Shown: positions 35,048 to 44,308, numbered from the stretch's first letter. The stretch is 64,000 bases of DNA from Aneurinibacillus thermoaerophilus (GCF_900099925.1 NZ_FNDE01000007.1:53915-117914), one strand, 5' to 3'. Made by a program: numbers and translations. Notes: generated from the sequence alone by a model not told the origin.

Positions 35048-35941
35048 ATGGTAGCACAGAAAGTAAAAACGATGTTCCAGGAGAAGTACAGAGGAGTGGG
35101 CCGGATATTGATTTCGTGTCCGGATCGGCCGGGGATTGTTGCGGCGGTTTCTAAGTTTTTACATGAAAATGGCGCCAATATTTTACAATCGGATCAGTAT
35201 ACGCAGGATCCGGAAGGCGGCATGTTTTTTATGCGAATTGAATTTTTTAAGGAAGGTCTTGAAGAAACGGTTGACGAGTTGCGCCGCGCGTTTACGACGG
35301 TGGCGGATCAATTTAGCATGAATTGGAAAATTACGCTGGCCAATCGTCCTAAAAAAATGGTGATCTTTGTATCTAAAGAGGATCATTGCTTGCGTGAATT
35401 GCTTTGGAATTGGCAGGCAGGCGATCTGAACGCTGAGATTACAATGGTAATCAGCAACCATGAAGATTCGCGGGAACTTGTTGAGTCGCTGGGGATTCCA
35501 TATCACTATTTGCCGGTAACGCCAGAGACGAAGCCGGAAGTGGAGAAAAAACAGCGCGAATTAATGGAAGGAAACGTTGATTTCATCGTGCTGGCACGCT
35601 ATATGCAGATTTTGTCTTCGTATTTGGTGGAGCATTTCCGCAATCGAATTATTAATATTCACCATTCCTTCTTGCCGGCATTTATCGGTGGCAAGCCGTA
35701 TGATCAAGCGTACAAGCGCGGGGTAAAAATTATCGGCGCGACCGCGCATTATGTAACAGAAGAACTTGATGCAGGACCGATTATCGAGCAGGATGTAAGC
35801 CGCGTCAGCCATCGCGACAATGTGAACGACTTGAAGAAAGAAGGCCGTCACATCGAACGCATCGTTCTTGCCCGTGCCGTAAAATGGCACATCGAAGACC
35901 GTATTCTTGTAGATAAGAACAAGACTGTTGTATTTACATAA
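35048..35941 (+). CDS. purU: Formyltetrahydrofolate deformylase PurU
   Basis: A 297-residue protein. Residues about 18-95 are an ACT domain (RILISCPDRPGIVAAVSKFL), and about 98-297 a formyl-transferase-like hydrolase domain with HHSFLPAFIGGKPYDQAY and GATAHYVTEELDAGPIIEQD. It hydrolyses 10-formyl-THF to THF and formate, balancing one-carbon units. GGTGGAGGAT precedes ATG 35048. Terminators on both sides make it monocistronic. Confidence 0.95.
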   Translation: MVAQKVKTMFQEKYRGVGRILISCPDRPGIVAAVSKFLHENGANILQSDQYTQDPEGGMFFMRIEFFKEGLEETVDELRRAFTTVADQFSMNWKITLANRPKKMVIFVSKEDHCLRELLWNWQAGDLNAEITMVISNHEDSRELVESLGIPYHYLPVTPETKPEVEKKQRELMEGNVDFIVLARYMQILSSYLVEHFRNRIINIHHSFLPAFIGGKPYDQAYKRGVKIIGATAHYVTEELDAGPIIEQDVSRVSHRDNVNDLKKEGRHIERIVLARAVKWHIEDRILVDKNKTVVFT

Positions 35942-35949
35942 AAAACGGA

Positions 35950-35978
35950 ATTGCCCCCGCATAGGGGGTTTTTTTTCG
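35950..35978 (+). terminator. Intrinsic terminator after purU
   Basis: CCCCC-GCATA-GGGGG stem followed by eight T residues. Confidence 0.85.
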
Positions 35979-36148
35979 CGAGGCGTCTGCCAGACGTTGC
36001 TTTTTCCGTGTGGAGCGTGTGGCACGGAGGAAGAGAAAGATAGGCAACGTTTGTGCATTTTTCTCATTTTTGTATGCAGAGGCAATAAAACGCTCATAAT
36101 AAATTCAGCAATAGGACTGGATGATACGGAAGGTTCCCTTTACTATTT

Positions 36149-36709
36149 TTATGATTGCATACCTGTTAAGGGATACGTTCCTAGTATGTGGTAAATCGGA
36201 CCTTGCGGTGTCAGCGTGGAATGAAACAATACAATTTCTTGCACAGTCCAAGCAATAGCTTGTACACAAGGCAGTTTTTCCATGGGAAGAGGAAAGGAAG
36301 CAGCATCTGGTTCGCGTGCTAAAGTAATGTGCGGGCGATAGCGCTTTTCTTCCTTATAAAGGCCGAGATGAGCCAAACGCGCCGCCAATGTTTTTTGCAA
36401 ATCATATAACCCGGGGGTCTGTTCCTGCACCCCGGCCCAAAGTACGCGGGGCCAGGTTAGATTAGGGAATGCTCCAATTTTGGCTAGGCGCAAAGAAAAG
36501 GCTGGAGATGTGGTGGCTACGGCTTCCATTTCCTGCTGCACAAGTTCGGACTGTTGTCTGGAAAGCTCGCCGAGAAAATGCAGGGTCAAATGCATATGAT
36601 GCGGCGTTTGCCATTTTCGGCATTTGACATTTCGTTTTAGTTCGCGTTGTAGTCGCAAAAGTTCTTGGATGGTTTCTTCATTAAATTGAATCGCGGTAAA
36701 TAGTCTCAT
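36149..36709 (-). CDS. thpR: RNA 2',3'-cyclic phosphodiesterase ThpR (2'-5' RNA ligase family)
   Basis: A 186-residue 2H phosphoesterase. The two HxTx motifs are HLTLHFLG (about residues 40-47) and HITLAR (about 125-130), spaced as in the family. It opens 2',3'-cyclic phosphates on RNA ends; ligase activity is a side reaction. GGAGG lies just upstream of ATG 36709. Upstream is a 168-bp gap to the divergent DJ-1 gene. Confidence 0.9.
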   Translation of the reverse strand: MRLFTAIQFNEETIQELLRLQRELKRNVKCRKWQTPHHMHLTLHFLGELSRQQSELVQQEMEAVATTSPAFSLRLAKIGAFPNLTWPRVLWAGVQEQTPGLYDLQKTLAARLAHLGLYKEEKRYRPHITLAREPDAASFPLPMEKLPCVQAIAWTVQEIVLFHSTLTPQGPIYHILGTYPLTGMQS

Positions 36710-36877
36710 ACAACCTCCTCCTTTTGTTCTATTTTATGCTTTTTTGTGTGAAGGTGCACGGTGAGTAATAAGCGGGGAGAGGGAAGGAATTCCGCGTGCA
36801 GCGTCGAATCAATAAAATTATCAGGTAAATAAGGCATTGGTTTTGGAAATGCCATAAATATGATTTGAGGTGATTGT

Positions 36878-37429
36878 ATGAGCAAGCGTGTACTAATCGT
36901 AACAGGGGATGCCGTTGAGGCACTAGAGGTGTTTTATCCGTATTATCGTTGCCTGGAAGAAGGCTTTGAAGTGACGATTGCTTCGCCTTCTGTAAAGAGA
37001 TTGCAAACGGTAAGCCATGATTTTGTGGAAGGGATGGAGACATACGTCGAAAAACCGGCATATGGCTTAGAATCTCATGTGGCATTTGCCGATGTGGACC
37101 CGGCCGCATACGATGGGTTGATTATTCCGGGCGGACGAGCACCTGAATATATTCGTCTAAATGAGCACTTACCGCGAATTGTGCGCCACTTCTTTGAGGC
37201 CAATAAACCGGTAGGTGCCATTTGTCATGCGGCTCAAGTGCTTTCGGTTGTACCCGATTTAATGAAAGGAAGGGAATATACAGCCTACTCAGCTTGCAAG
37301 CCTGATGTCGTTGCTTGCGGTGCAACTTATATTGAAGAAACGCTACATACGCAAGGAAACCTTGTGTCTGGTCATGCTTGGCCGGATTTGCCAGGGTTCA
37401 TGCGCGAGTTTATTAATTTGTTGCGTTAG
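36878..37429 (+). CDS. DJ-1/PfpI family protein
   Basis: A 183-residue protein of the class I glutamine amidotransferase-like superfamily. GLIIPGGRAPEYIR (with the upstream Glu EALEV near residue 15) and the nucleophile-elbow AICHAAQVL (Cys about 114) are PfpI hallmarks. Members are glyoxalases, deglycases or proteases; none is proven here. TGAGGTGATTGT precedes ATG. Followed by a terminator. Confidence 0.88.
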   Translation: MSKRVLIVTGDAVEALEVFYPYYRCLEEGFEVTIASPSVKRLQTVSHDFVEGMETYVEKPAYGLESHVAFADVDPAAYDGLIIPGGRAPEYIRLNEHLPRIVRHFFEANKPVGAICHAAQVLSVVPDLMKGREYTAYSACKPDVVACGATYIEETLHTQGNLVSGHAWPDLPGFMREFINLLR

Positions 37430-37432
37430 GAA

Positions 37433-37468
37433 AGCCGGTGCCGCTTTTGGGGAGGCACCTTATTTTTC
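37433..37468 (+). terminator. Intrinsic terminator after the DJ-1 gene
   Basis: GGTGCC (37437-37442) pairs with GGCACC (37454-37459), followed by TTATTTTT. Confidence 0.65.
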
Positions 37469-37495
37469 CTTAAGGATAGAAAAGAGGGGAAAATA

Positions 37496-38161
37496 GTGAA
37501 GGCTCAAGCTTTGTGCGATTTTCTTGGCACAGTTCCCCTATTCGCTTCACTTACGGAGCAGGAGCGGAAAGAAATTGCTGGCTTGATGTTGCATAAGAGA
37601 GTAAAGAAGCGCGACATCCTGTTTTATGAAGGCAAGTCTTGTACCGCCATTTATCTGCTGAAACAAGGCACGGTCAAAGTCTATAAGATAACTGAAGATG
37701 GCAGGGAACAAATCGTGAATGTACTGCATACAGGCGATATGTTTCCACACGTTGGCGTGTTTGGGGGAGGAGTGTACCCAGCGACGGCGGAAGCGCTTGA
37801 AGATGCTTCTCTTTATTTTATTAATGTGAAAGAATTGACAGCACTTTTGACTAGCAATCCGTCTCTTTGTCTTCGTTTGTTGCAAGTGTTGGAGGCTAAG
37901 ATTCTTGAGTTACAGCGGCGCCTTTCTGATGTTCTCAGCAGGGACATGAAGGAAAAAATCATAAATACCTTATTGTCACTGGCAAGGTCAAAGGGCAAGG
38001 AAGAAGCGGGTGGTTATTCGCTGGAGATGGAGCTAACCCACCAGGATTTGGCTGATATGGTGGGAACGACCCGGGAAACGGTTAGCCGTATTATTAGTCA
38101 ATTGAAAAAAGACGGGTTCATCGAATTTAATGTGCACCGCATTTGGATTAGGCATTCTTAG
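37496..38161 (+). CDS. Crp/Fnr family transcriptional regulator
   Basis: A 221-residue protein. Residues about 15-115 are a cyclic-nucleotide-binding-like beta-roll (GKSCTAIYLLKQGTVKVYKI), about 120-145 the dimer helix, and about 165-215 the winged helix with LTHQDLADMVGTTRETVSRI. It lacks the N-terminal cysteine cluster of Fnr, so it is not an Fe-S oxygen sensor of the classic type. GTG 37496 is preceded by AGAGGGGA. Target genes are not evident. Confidence 0.9.
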   Translation: MKAQALCDFLGTVPLFASLTEQERKEIAGLMLHKRVKKRDILFYEGKSCTAIYLLKQGTVKVYKITEDGREQIVNVLHTGDMFPHVGVFGGGVYPATAEALEDASLYFINVKELTALLTSNPSLCLRLLQVLEAKILELQRRLSDVLSRDMKEKIINTLLSLARSKGKEEAGGYSLEMELTHQDLADMVGTTRETVSRIISQLKKDGFIEFNVHRIWIRHS

Positions 38162-38317
38162 GCAAAAGGAGCCGGATGCGGTGAGAAAAGGGCAAATAAA
38201 GAAAGCAAATCTTAAATAGGTTCTCCTTTCACATCATTATCTACTTTACCTACTTTCGTGGCATAGCCTGTCTGTCTGCCGAATATATTGGGTGCTAGAA
38301 GGTGGTGGACAGGAGTT

Positions 38318-38992
38318 ATGGATGTCTCGTTTTGGATAAGGTTTGTTAATATTATTATTATCGATATTGTACTGAGTGGAGACAATGCGGTTGTTATCGG
38401 TATGGCAAGCAGGAAACTGCCGCCCCCTCAACGGAAAAAAGCAGTTATTTTTGGGACGGCTGGCGCGGTGGGGCTGCGCATTGTTCTGACGGCTCTTGCC
38501 ACCTGGGTGCTGCTGATTCCATATCTGAAGGCAATTGGGGGCGTTGTGCTCGCTTGGATTGCATTTAAATTGCTGATTGGTGATGGAGAAGAAACTTCCG
38601 ATATCAAAGCAGGACATACATTATTTACCGCCGTGCAGACGATTATTATAGCCGATTTTGTTATGAGCCTGGACAACGTGCTGGCGGTTGGAGGGGCTGC
38701 ACATGGTGACTTTATGCTGTTACTATTTGGTTTGGGGCTGAGCATTCCGTTACTCATGGTCGGTAGTAACGCTGTGGCTGCTTTGATGGATCAGGTTCCG
38801 TTATTGATTTATATCGGCGCCGGGATTCTTAGCTATACGGCGGGTACGATGATTATATCAGAAGAAGCGGTACAGCACCGTATCGCTCCTGTATATTATT
38901 ATTTGGATTGGCTGTTTCCTTTGTTGTTGACTGCTGTCATACTCGGGTTAGGGATCTGGTGGCGGAAGCGGCTGTATCAGTCAATTATTTGA
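38318..38992 (+). CDS. TerC family membrane protein (YjbE-like, probable Mn2+ exporter)
   Basis: A 224-residue polytopic membrane protein. IVLSGDNAVVIGMA and the internal repeat VMSLDNVLAVGGAA contain the paired Asp-Asn motifs of TerC proteins. In B. subtilis the related YceF/YkoY/YjbE proteins export or metalate with manganese. The frame opens at 38288, but AGGAGTT before ATG 38318 sets the start. I looked for a yybP-ykoY Mn riboswitch upstream and found none. Confidence 0.88.
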   Translation: MDVSFWIRFVNIIIIDIVLSGDNAVVIGMASRKLPPPQRKKAVIFGTAGAVGLRIVLTALATWVLLIPYLKAIGGVVLAWIAFKLLIGDGEETSDIKAGHTLFTAVQTIIIADFVMSLDNVLAVGGAAHGDFMLLLFGLGLSIPLLMVGSNAVAALMDQVPLLIYIGAGILSYTAGTMIISEEAVQHRIAPVYYYLDWLFPLLLTAVILGLGIWWRKRLYQSII

Positions 38993-39029
38993 TGTGTTGT
39001 GTGCTCCAACATTTACCTTTCTTTCAACT

Positions 39030-39059
39030 GTATGCAACCTCCTTTGTGGTGACATTCTA
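39030..39059 (+). promoter_or_regulatory. Sigma-G promoter of the SASP gene
   Basis: GTATG (39030-39034), 18-bp spacer and CATTCTA (39053-39059) match the forespore sigma-G consensus GHATR-N18-CATWHTA at every position. Confidence 0.85.
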
Positions 39060-39089
39060 TAGATACACCACACAAGGAGGTGAAACAAC

Positions 39090-39296
39090 ATGGCACAAAA
39101 CAACAATCGTAGCTCTAACAATCTGGTTGTGCCTCAAGCTCAAAACGCTCTGGACCAAATGAAGTATGAAATCGCTTCTGAGTTCGGCGTAACGCTTGGA
39201 CCGGATACAACCGCTCGTCAAAACGGTTCTGTAGGTGGCGAGATTACGAAGCGTCTTGTTCAAATGGCTGAACAACAGCTTGGCGGCCGTGCATAA
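39090..39296 (+). CDS. Alpha/beta-type small acid-soluble spore protein
   Basis: A 68-residue SASP that coats and protects spore [17 protein letters not shown] contains the germination protease site region (E-I-A-S/E-F), and [20 protein letters not shown] is the conserved DNA-binding half. CAAGGAGGTGA precedes ATG 39090. Sigma-G promoter and terminator bracket it as a single forespore gene. Confidence 0.97.
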   Translation: MAQNNNRSSNNLVVPQAQNALDQMKYEIASEFGVTLGPDTTARQNGSVGGEITKRLVQMAEQQLGGRA

Positions 39297-39313
39297 CTTT
39301 CATAATTGGCTTA

Positions 39314-39348
39314 AAGGGTCGGCGAAAATTCGCCGACCTTCTTTATTT
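39314..39348 (+). terminator. Intrinsic terminator after the SASP gene
   Basis: GGTCGGCGAA and TTCGCCGACC pair around a short A loop, followed by TTCTTTATTT. Confidence 0.85.
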
Positions 39349-39496
39349 CTGGAAGAAGGACGGGTGGGGAGTGCCTGGGGGCTTTCTTTATTTTTTGGAT
39401 GCGAACTTATATCTAAATTTTGAATACCACATTTTTTCTAATAATTTAGGAAAATAAAGAAGGAAAATAACAAAAAAGATAGAATAATTAACTTAC

Positions 39497-39510
39497 GGTA
39501 AACGTTTTCA
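39497..39510. promoter_or_regulatory. cre (CcpA) site upstream of the acyl-CoA synthetase gene
   Basis: The reverse strand reads TGAAAACGTTTACC, matching TGWAANCGNTNWCA at 13 of 14 positions. It lies about 60 bp before the start codon, a usual position for catabolite repression of a degradative gene. Confidence 0.6.
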
Positions 39511-39570
39511 AAGGAAGTAAGAATGTTTACCACTCTTACAAAAGTAAACAAAATTTGGAGGAGATGGAGA

Positions 39571-41166
39571 ATGGCCGAATTACAGTTGCATGCACCCGAG
39601 TACTATAACATGGTGAATGACATCGAGCGGCATGCGAAAGACCCGAGTAAGCTGGCATTGCTGTGGGAGAATGAAGAAGGGAAGACAAAACAATTTACGT
39701 ATTCTGAATTATGTCGACTTTCCAATCGGTTGGCGAATGGATTGGTAGAGTTAGGCATTAGTAAGGGCGATAAAGTCATGATTATTCTTCCACGTATTGA
39801 GCATGCGTATATTAGCTATATGGCGGTGCTAAAAATTGGCGCTATCGTGCTTCCGAGCTCGGAAATGCTAATGCCGAAAGACATTCTCTACCGTGCGACG
39901 CACGCTGGCGTTAAAGCGGTAATCGCCTATCACGAACTTACGGAACGCATTGATGAAGTGCGTTCAGATTGCCGCACGATGGATACGTTTATTGTGTGCG
40001 GTGGCGAGAGAGAAGGATGGATTTCTTTTGATAAAGTGATTGAGGGTCAGAGCGAAGAATTCAAGGTTGAAAATACGCGTGCGGACGATATTGCATTTTT
40101 AAACTATACCTCAGGCACCACCGGTAATCCGAAAGGAGTTATTCACACTCATAGCTGGGCGTATGCCCATCAAGCGATTGCGGCTAAGCTATGGCTTGAT
40201 GTTCAGGAAAACGATGTTGTCTGGGCAACAGCCAGTCCTGGTTGGGCAAAGTGGAATTGGAGTCCGTTTATTTCCGTACTCGGTTCCGGTGCGGCAGGGT
40301 TTGTGTATATGGGCAGGTTTGAACCGAAGAAATATCTCTCCTTGCTTGAGAAATACAAAGTAAACGTATTGTGCTGCACGCCGACTGAGTATCGCATTAT
40401 GGCAAAGGAAGAAGGACTTGAAAAGTATAACTTAGAGCATCTTCGCAGCACGGTCAGCGCGGGTGAACCGCTAAACCGCGAAGTGATTGACACATTTAAA
40501 AAATATTTTAATGTTACGGTGCGTGACGGCTACGGTCAAACCGAAAACACGTTGCTTATTGGGACGCTGAAGGGAATGGAAGTCAAACCTGGCTCCATGG
40601 GTAAGCCAACTCCTGGAAACCGGATTGCGATTATTGATGAGGAAGGTAACCCAGTGCCGTGCGGACAGGTGGGCGATATTGCAGTGCATCGCAGTGTGCC
40701 GGCATTGTTCAAAGGCTATCTCAATGATCCGGAGCGTACGGCGGCCGCATTTCGTGGCGAATGGTACCTGACAGGCGACCAGGCAAGAGAAGATGAAGAC
40801 GGTTACTACTGGTTTGAAGGTCGTTCCGATGATATTATTATTAGCTCCGGTTATACGATTGGACCATTTGAGGTGGAAGACGCGCTGGTGAAACATTCGG
40901 CCGTAAAAGAGTGCGCGGTTGTCGCAAGCCCGGATCCGGTGCGCGGCAGCATCGTAAAAGCATTCGTGATTTTGCGTGACCCGAACGCCGCTTCTGATGC
41001 TCTTGTGAAAGAGTTGCAAGAGCATGTGAAGAGCGTGACTGCCCCGTACAAATATCCACGGGAAATCGAGTTTGTATCCGACCTGCCGAAGACAACATCC
41101 GGCAAAATCCGCCGTGTTGAACTGCGTCAGGCGGAGAAAGCACGCAAAGCTGCTCAGACGCAATAA
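39571..41166 (+). CDS. Acyl-CoA synthetase (MACS type, MbcS/YtcI or benzoate-CoA ligase-like)
   Basis: A 531-residue ANL-family adenylate-forming enzyme. LNYTSGTTGNPKGVIHTH is the P-loop, DGYGQTEN the A5 motif, YLTGDQAREDEDGYYWFEGR the A7 hinge region and KTTSGKIRRVELR contains the catalytic lysine. The medium-chain acyl-CoA synthetase group includes ligases for branched, medium or aromatic acids; the acid cannot be assigned. GGAGGAGATGGAGA precedes ATG 39571. A cre site upstream and a CoA-transferase pair downstream point to catabolism. Confidence 0.88.
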   Translation: MAELQLHAPEYYNMVNDIERHAKDPSKLALLWENEEGKTKQFTYSELCRLSNRLANGLVELGISKGDKVMIILPRIEHAYISYMAVLKIGAIVLPSSEMLMPKDILYRATHAGVKAVIAYHELTERIDEVRSDCRTMDTFIVCGGEREGWISFDKVIEGQSEEFKVENTRADDIAFLNYTSGTTGNPKGVIHTHSWAYAHQAIAAKLWLDVQENDVVWATASPGWAKWNWSPFISVLGSGAAGFVYMGRFEPKKYLSLLEKYKVNVLCCTPTEYRIMAKEEGLEKYNLEHLRSTVSAGEPLNREVIDTFKKYFNVTVRDGYGQTENTLLIGTLKGMEVKPGSMGKPTPGNRIAIIDEEGNPVPCGQVGDIAVHRSVPALFKGYLNDPERTAAAFRGEWYLTGDQAREDEDGYYWFEGRSDDIIISSGYTIGPFEVEDALVKHSAVKECAVVASPDPVRGSIVKAFVILRDPNAASDALVKELQEHVKSVTAPYKYPREIEFVSDLPKTTSGKIRRVELRQAEKARKAAQTQ

Positions 41167-41169
41167 TAA

Positions 41170-41209
41170 CAACAATCTTCGGGCTAAGGCTCGAAGATTG
41201 TTTGTGTTA
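41170..41209 (+). terminator. Probable intrinsic terminator
   Basis: CAATCTTCG and CGAAGATTG pair around a 10-nt loop, followed by TTTGTGTT. Confidence 0.6.
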
Positions 41210-41347
41210 AAAGGAGGCAAGCGTTCGTTCATAAAGATAAATAGTTGACGAAAAAACAAAAACATGCATCATAGACATTTTTCTGAATTTATTTAAAAAT
41301 AATAATTGAAAACATATAAATAAATAGGAGTGAAGGAGGAGCCAAAC

Positions 41348-42322
41348 ATGGTGGATAAGCGCTGTTCTTTACAGGAAGCGATACAAATGATTAATGACAA
41401 CGATATGATTACTTTTAGTGGCTTCGTTATCTGGCGTCGTCCCATGGCTGCCGTTTATGAGATGTTGCGTCAGGAAAAAAAGGGCCTACACCTTGTGGAA
41501 GTTAATTCTGGCACCCACGCGGAAGTACTTGTGGGGGCAGGAGCGGTTTCTATCTGGGAGTCGTGCTGGATTGGACATGAACTATACGGAAAAATCCCAT
41601 ATTGTCTTGACCGAAAACTGAAAGAGCGCTCAGTCATAGTGGAAGATTATAGTCACCAGCATATGCTGTACCGGATGACTGTGGGTGCGATGGGCATTCC
41701 TTATCTGCCGACCTGGGCGTCGCGTGGTACCGATATTTTAAATCCGGAATACGATATGCTGGAAAAAGCGGGCTTACGCGATGGTTCTAACGAAAAAATT
41801 CCAGCGAAAAAATTCGATTTTGCGCAGGATCCATTTTACAACGAGGGAGAACTTATCCATGTGCCTGCTGTACAGCCGCACGTTTGCATTGTGCATGCTC
41901 AACAGGTGGGAGAAGAAGGAACCATTAGGATTTCCGGGCAGACGTACTCGGACGAGCAGGCCATTAAAGCGTCCGATTTAGTGATTGTACTGGCGGAAGA
42001 AATCGTGCCTGAATCATATTTGCGCGAAGAGCCGGAACGCAATTTGATTCCAGGTTATTTAGTGGATGCGATTGTAGAACTTCCATGGAGCGCGCATCCG
42101 ACAGGAGCGTACGGTTATTATGACGCAGACGGCGCTTTTATTCGCGAATTCGCAGCCGCTTCAAAAACGGATGAAGGATTCAAAGCATGGGCTGACGAAT
42201 GGGTGTTTGGTGTAAGAAGCCATGCAGAATATCTGAATAAGTTAGGGGTATCACGTCTGGAAAAGCTGCGGGCGAATTCGTACCGGAAATATAGCACAAA
42301 AGTGAAACGGGGGGAACGGTAA
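41348..42322 (+). CDS. CoA-transferase family I, alpha subunit (IpdA/GctA-like)
   Basis: A 324-residue class I CoA-transferase alpha subunit. DMITFSGFVIWRRPMAAVYE near the start and VCIVHAQQVGEEGTIRISG in the middle are family features. The size and partner (274-residue beta subunit) fit the GctAB/IpdAB group rather than the shorter ScoAB/AtoDA. GAAGGAGGA precedes ATG 41348. The gene is 1 bp from the beta subunit. Substrate unknown; IpdAB relatives are ring-opening hydrolases, so transferase activity is not certain. Confidence 0.82.
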   Translation: MVDKRCSLQEAIQMINDNDMITFSGFVIWRRPMAAVYEMLRQEKKGLHLVEVNSGTHAEVLVGAGAVSIWESCWIGHELYGKIPYCLDRKLKERSVIVEDYSHQHMLYRMTVGAMGIPYLPTWASRGTDILNPEYDMLEKAGLRDGSNEKIPAKKFDFAQDPFYNEGELIHVPAVQPHVCIVHAQQVGEEGTIRISGQTYSDEQAIKASDLVIVLAEEIVPESYLREEPERNLIPGYLVDAIVELPWSAHPTGAYGYYDADGAFIREFAAASKTDEGFKAWADEWVFGVRSHAEYLNKLGVSRLEKLRANSYRKYSTKVKRGER

Positions 42323-42323
42323 G

Positions 42324-43148
42324 ATGACGCACAAAACGTACGCAAAACTTGGCGAATATTCAATCATAGACATGTTGGCGGTAGCGGCGGCTCGCGAGGT
42401 AAAGGACGAAGAAGTTGTATTCGCTGGTACTGGGCTGCCAATGTTAGCGATTATGCTGGCCCAACGGCTAAATGCGCCAAATTGCAAGCTTATTTATGAA
42501 GCGGGTACGATAGATTCCAGAAGTGATTCACTGCCGTCATCCGTAGGTGATCCGCGTTGTGTGACGAAGGCTGCAGTCGCCTCCGGTCTATTTGATGTAT
42601 TTAACCAATTGCAAAGAGGAAAAATCGATCTTGCGTATCTCGGCGGAGCGGAAATTGACAAATATGGCAATGTAAATACTACGGTTGTTGGCGATTATAC
42701 AAATCCTACTATGCGTTTTCCTGGCAGTGGGGGCAACCCGGATATCAACTCGCTCGCCAAACGTACCGTATTTATTATGGTACAGGAAAAACGCCGTTTT
42801 AAAGAACGAGTAGACTATATCACATCCCCAGGTTGGATGGTGAAGAAATGGCCGGAAGGAACGCTGGTACCCCGTAGGCAGGTATATGGCAAAAAGTTTT
42901 TGGGCGGTCCGAGCGCAGTGATTACCAATATGGCGGTATTTCGTTTTAACGAGGAAACGGGAATGATGTATGTGGATACGATCCACCCGGGCGTTTCACA
43001 GGAGCAATTGCAGGAGAACACAGGTTTTGAATTGGACTTTTCTCGTTGCAAAGGGGAAACGGAACCACCGACGTATGAAGAGTTACGCATTCTTTACGAA
43101 GCTGTGGATCCGGAAGGCATTTTTCTTACGCCACAAAGGAAAAAATAA
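42324..43148 (+). CDS. CoA-transferase family I, beta subunit (IpdB/GctB-like)
   Basis: A 274-residue beta subunit. VVFAGTGLPMLAIMLAQRLN begins the fold, LIYEAGTIDSR contains the probable active-site Glu (about residue 59), and DLAYLGGAEIDKYGNVNTT is a strong family motif. The GGGGGGAACGG in the end of the alpha gene is its ribosome binding site. Together with the alpha subunit it would act on the acyl-CoA made upstream, or on a cyclic intermediate. Confidence 0.85.
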   Translation: MTHKTYAKLGEYSIIDMLAVAAAREVKDEEVVFAGTGLPMLAIMLAQRLNAPNCKLIYEAGTIDSRSDSLPSSVGDPRCVTKAAVASGLFDVFNQLQRGKIDLAYLGGAEIDKYGNVNTTVVGDYTNPTMRFPGSGGNPDINSLAKRTVFIMVQEKRRFKERVDYITSPGWMVKKWPEGTLVPRRQVYGKKFLGGPSAVITNMAVFRFNEETGMMYVDTIHPGVSQEQLQENTGFELDFSRCKGETEPPTYEELRILYEAVDPEGIFLTPQRKK

Positions 43149-43164
43149 ATAAGCAGTTTAATCA

Positions 43165-43201
43165 AAAACGGAGCGGGAGTAATGTGTCACGCTCCGTTTT
43201 G
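43165..43201. terminator. Bidirectional intrinsic terminator
   Basis: AAAACGGAGCG and CGCTCCGTTTT form an 11-bp perfect stem with a 14-nt loop, between convergent genes. Confidence 0.85.
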
Positions 43202-43204
43202 GCG

Positions 43205-44158
43205 TTATACGTTGAACCTTGTTATTTCTCGTCCGTTAACACGGACAATGATAGTTTTGATATTGCTTTCTTTTACCACGATGGTACGGGTCTGTTTAAA
43301 TCCGGAGACAGAAGAGCTATCGTCCAGTTTTACTTGATCTACATCAATATTAATTTGCTGCCCGGAACGGGTTACGACAATAATTTGTCCGTTATATCCT
43401 GCACTGGGCAGATCGTATGTAAATGTAATGTATAGATTGCCGTTTTTATAGTACGCGTCCTGAATGGTGGTCAACCGAGAGCCTGAACGTACGCCGACGT
43501 CTTCGTACGGAACAATTTGACCGAAACGGTAAATGACGTAAGCGGCTTCACCCCGGGTAAGGGTGGCGCGTGGATCGAATTTACCGTTATCGCGCCCGTA
43601 GATGAGGTTAATTTTATCGGCGATGACGACATCGGCTCTATATCCCGGAGCAATATCCTTTGCATCTTTGAAAGGAATACGACTTGTATTAATGTGGGAA
43701 GATAAGTCTTGTTTGTAGAGATAGCGGTATGCATTTACGAGATAGTGCGCCATTTCCTGGCGTGTAATGTTTCGCCCGCCGCGAAAACTTCCCCTGTTGT
43801 CTATGATGTTGGCTTTGCACAGGCGAACCAATTCGTCCGCGTAATAATCGGAAGCCTTCACATCTGTAAAATAGTTTTTTACTTCGTGTCTGTATCCTGT
43901 TGTTTTCAGATCGTTTTTAAGAATTTTTGCCAGCATGACTACAAATTGTCCGCGGGTCAAAGGGCGATCCGGGGCAAATGTGTGATTGTTTATGCCGCTA
44001 ATGACCCCTTGACTGGTGAGGGAAAGAATTTGCGCTTCGGCCCAGTGTCCATTTACGTCCGAAAACGGAGCAGCGGCTGCCGCAGAACCCCCTCCCGCAA
44101 GCAGACTACCTACAGCAACAGCTGCGCTGGCAGCAAGTATGATCCAGTTTTTCTTCAT
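43205..44158 (-). CDS. S-layer homology (SLH) domain protein
   Basis: A 317-residue exported protein. Residues 1-30 are a signal peptide ending in an alanine run. Three SLH repeats follow: FSDVNGHWAEAQILSL (about 33-75), YFTDVKASDYYADELVRLCK (about 98-140) and PFKDAKDIAPGYRADVVIAD (about 165-210), anchoring it to the pyruvylated wall polymer. The C-terminal 90 residues form a beta-rich domain of unknown type (about 225-317). GGTGACG precedes ATG 44158. Convergent with the CoA-transferase genes; no partner evident. Confidence 0.88.
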   Translation of the reverse strand: MKKNWIILAASAAVAVGSLLAGGGSAAAAAPFSDVNGHWAEAQILSLTSQGVISGINNHTFAPDRPLTRGQFVVMLAKILKNDLKTTGYRHEVKNYFTDVKASDYYADELVRLCKANIIDNRGSFRGGRNITRQEMAHYLVNAYRYLYKQDLSSHINTSRIPFKDAKDIAPGYRADVVIADKINLIYGRDNGKFDPRATLTRGEAAYVIYRFGQIVPYEDVGVRSGSRLTTIQDAYYKNGNLYITFTYDLPSAGYNGQIIVVTRSGQQINIDVDQVKLDDSSSVSGFKQTRTIVVKESNIKTIIVRVNGREITRFNV

Positions 44159-44308
44159 TATTTCGTCACCGTCTTCTGTAATCTCTTCTATTGTTTTGAC
44201 TCATTTTTTGTGCAAAAGTTGCTAAAAAATAATACAAGCACAAGCACCGATAGTTGTATGAGGAAAGGAAAATCAGCCCATACTACCTGTGGAAAGGTGG
44301 AGCGGACT

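Noticed and set aside
38162..38317. Possible yybP-ykoY manganese riboswitch before terC
   Set aside because: The conserved GGGGAGTAG and paired core are absent.
43709..44308. A 200-codon upstream extension of the DUF2953 reading frame
   Set aside because: It runs antisense through the SLH gene, has no ribosome binding site and unrelated composition; the real start is ATG 44309.
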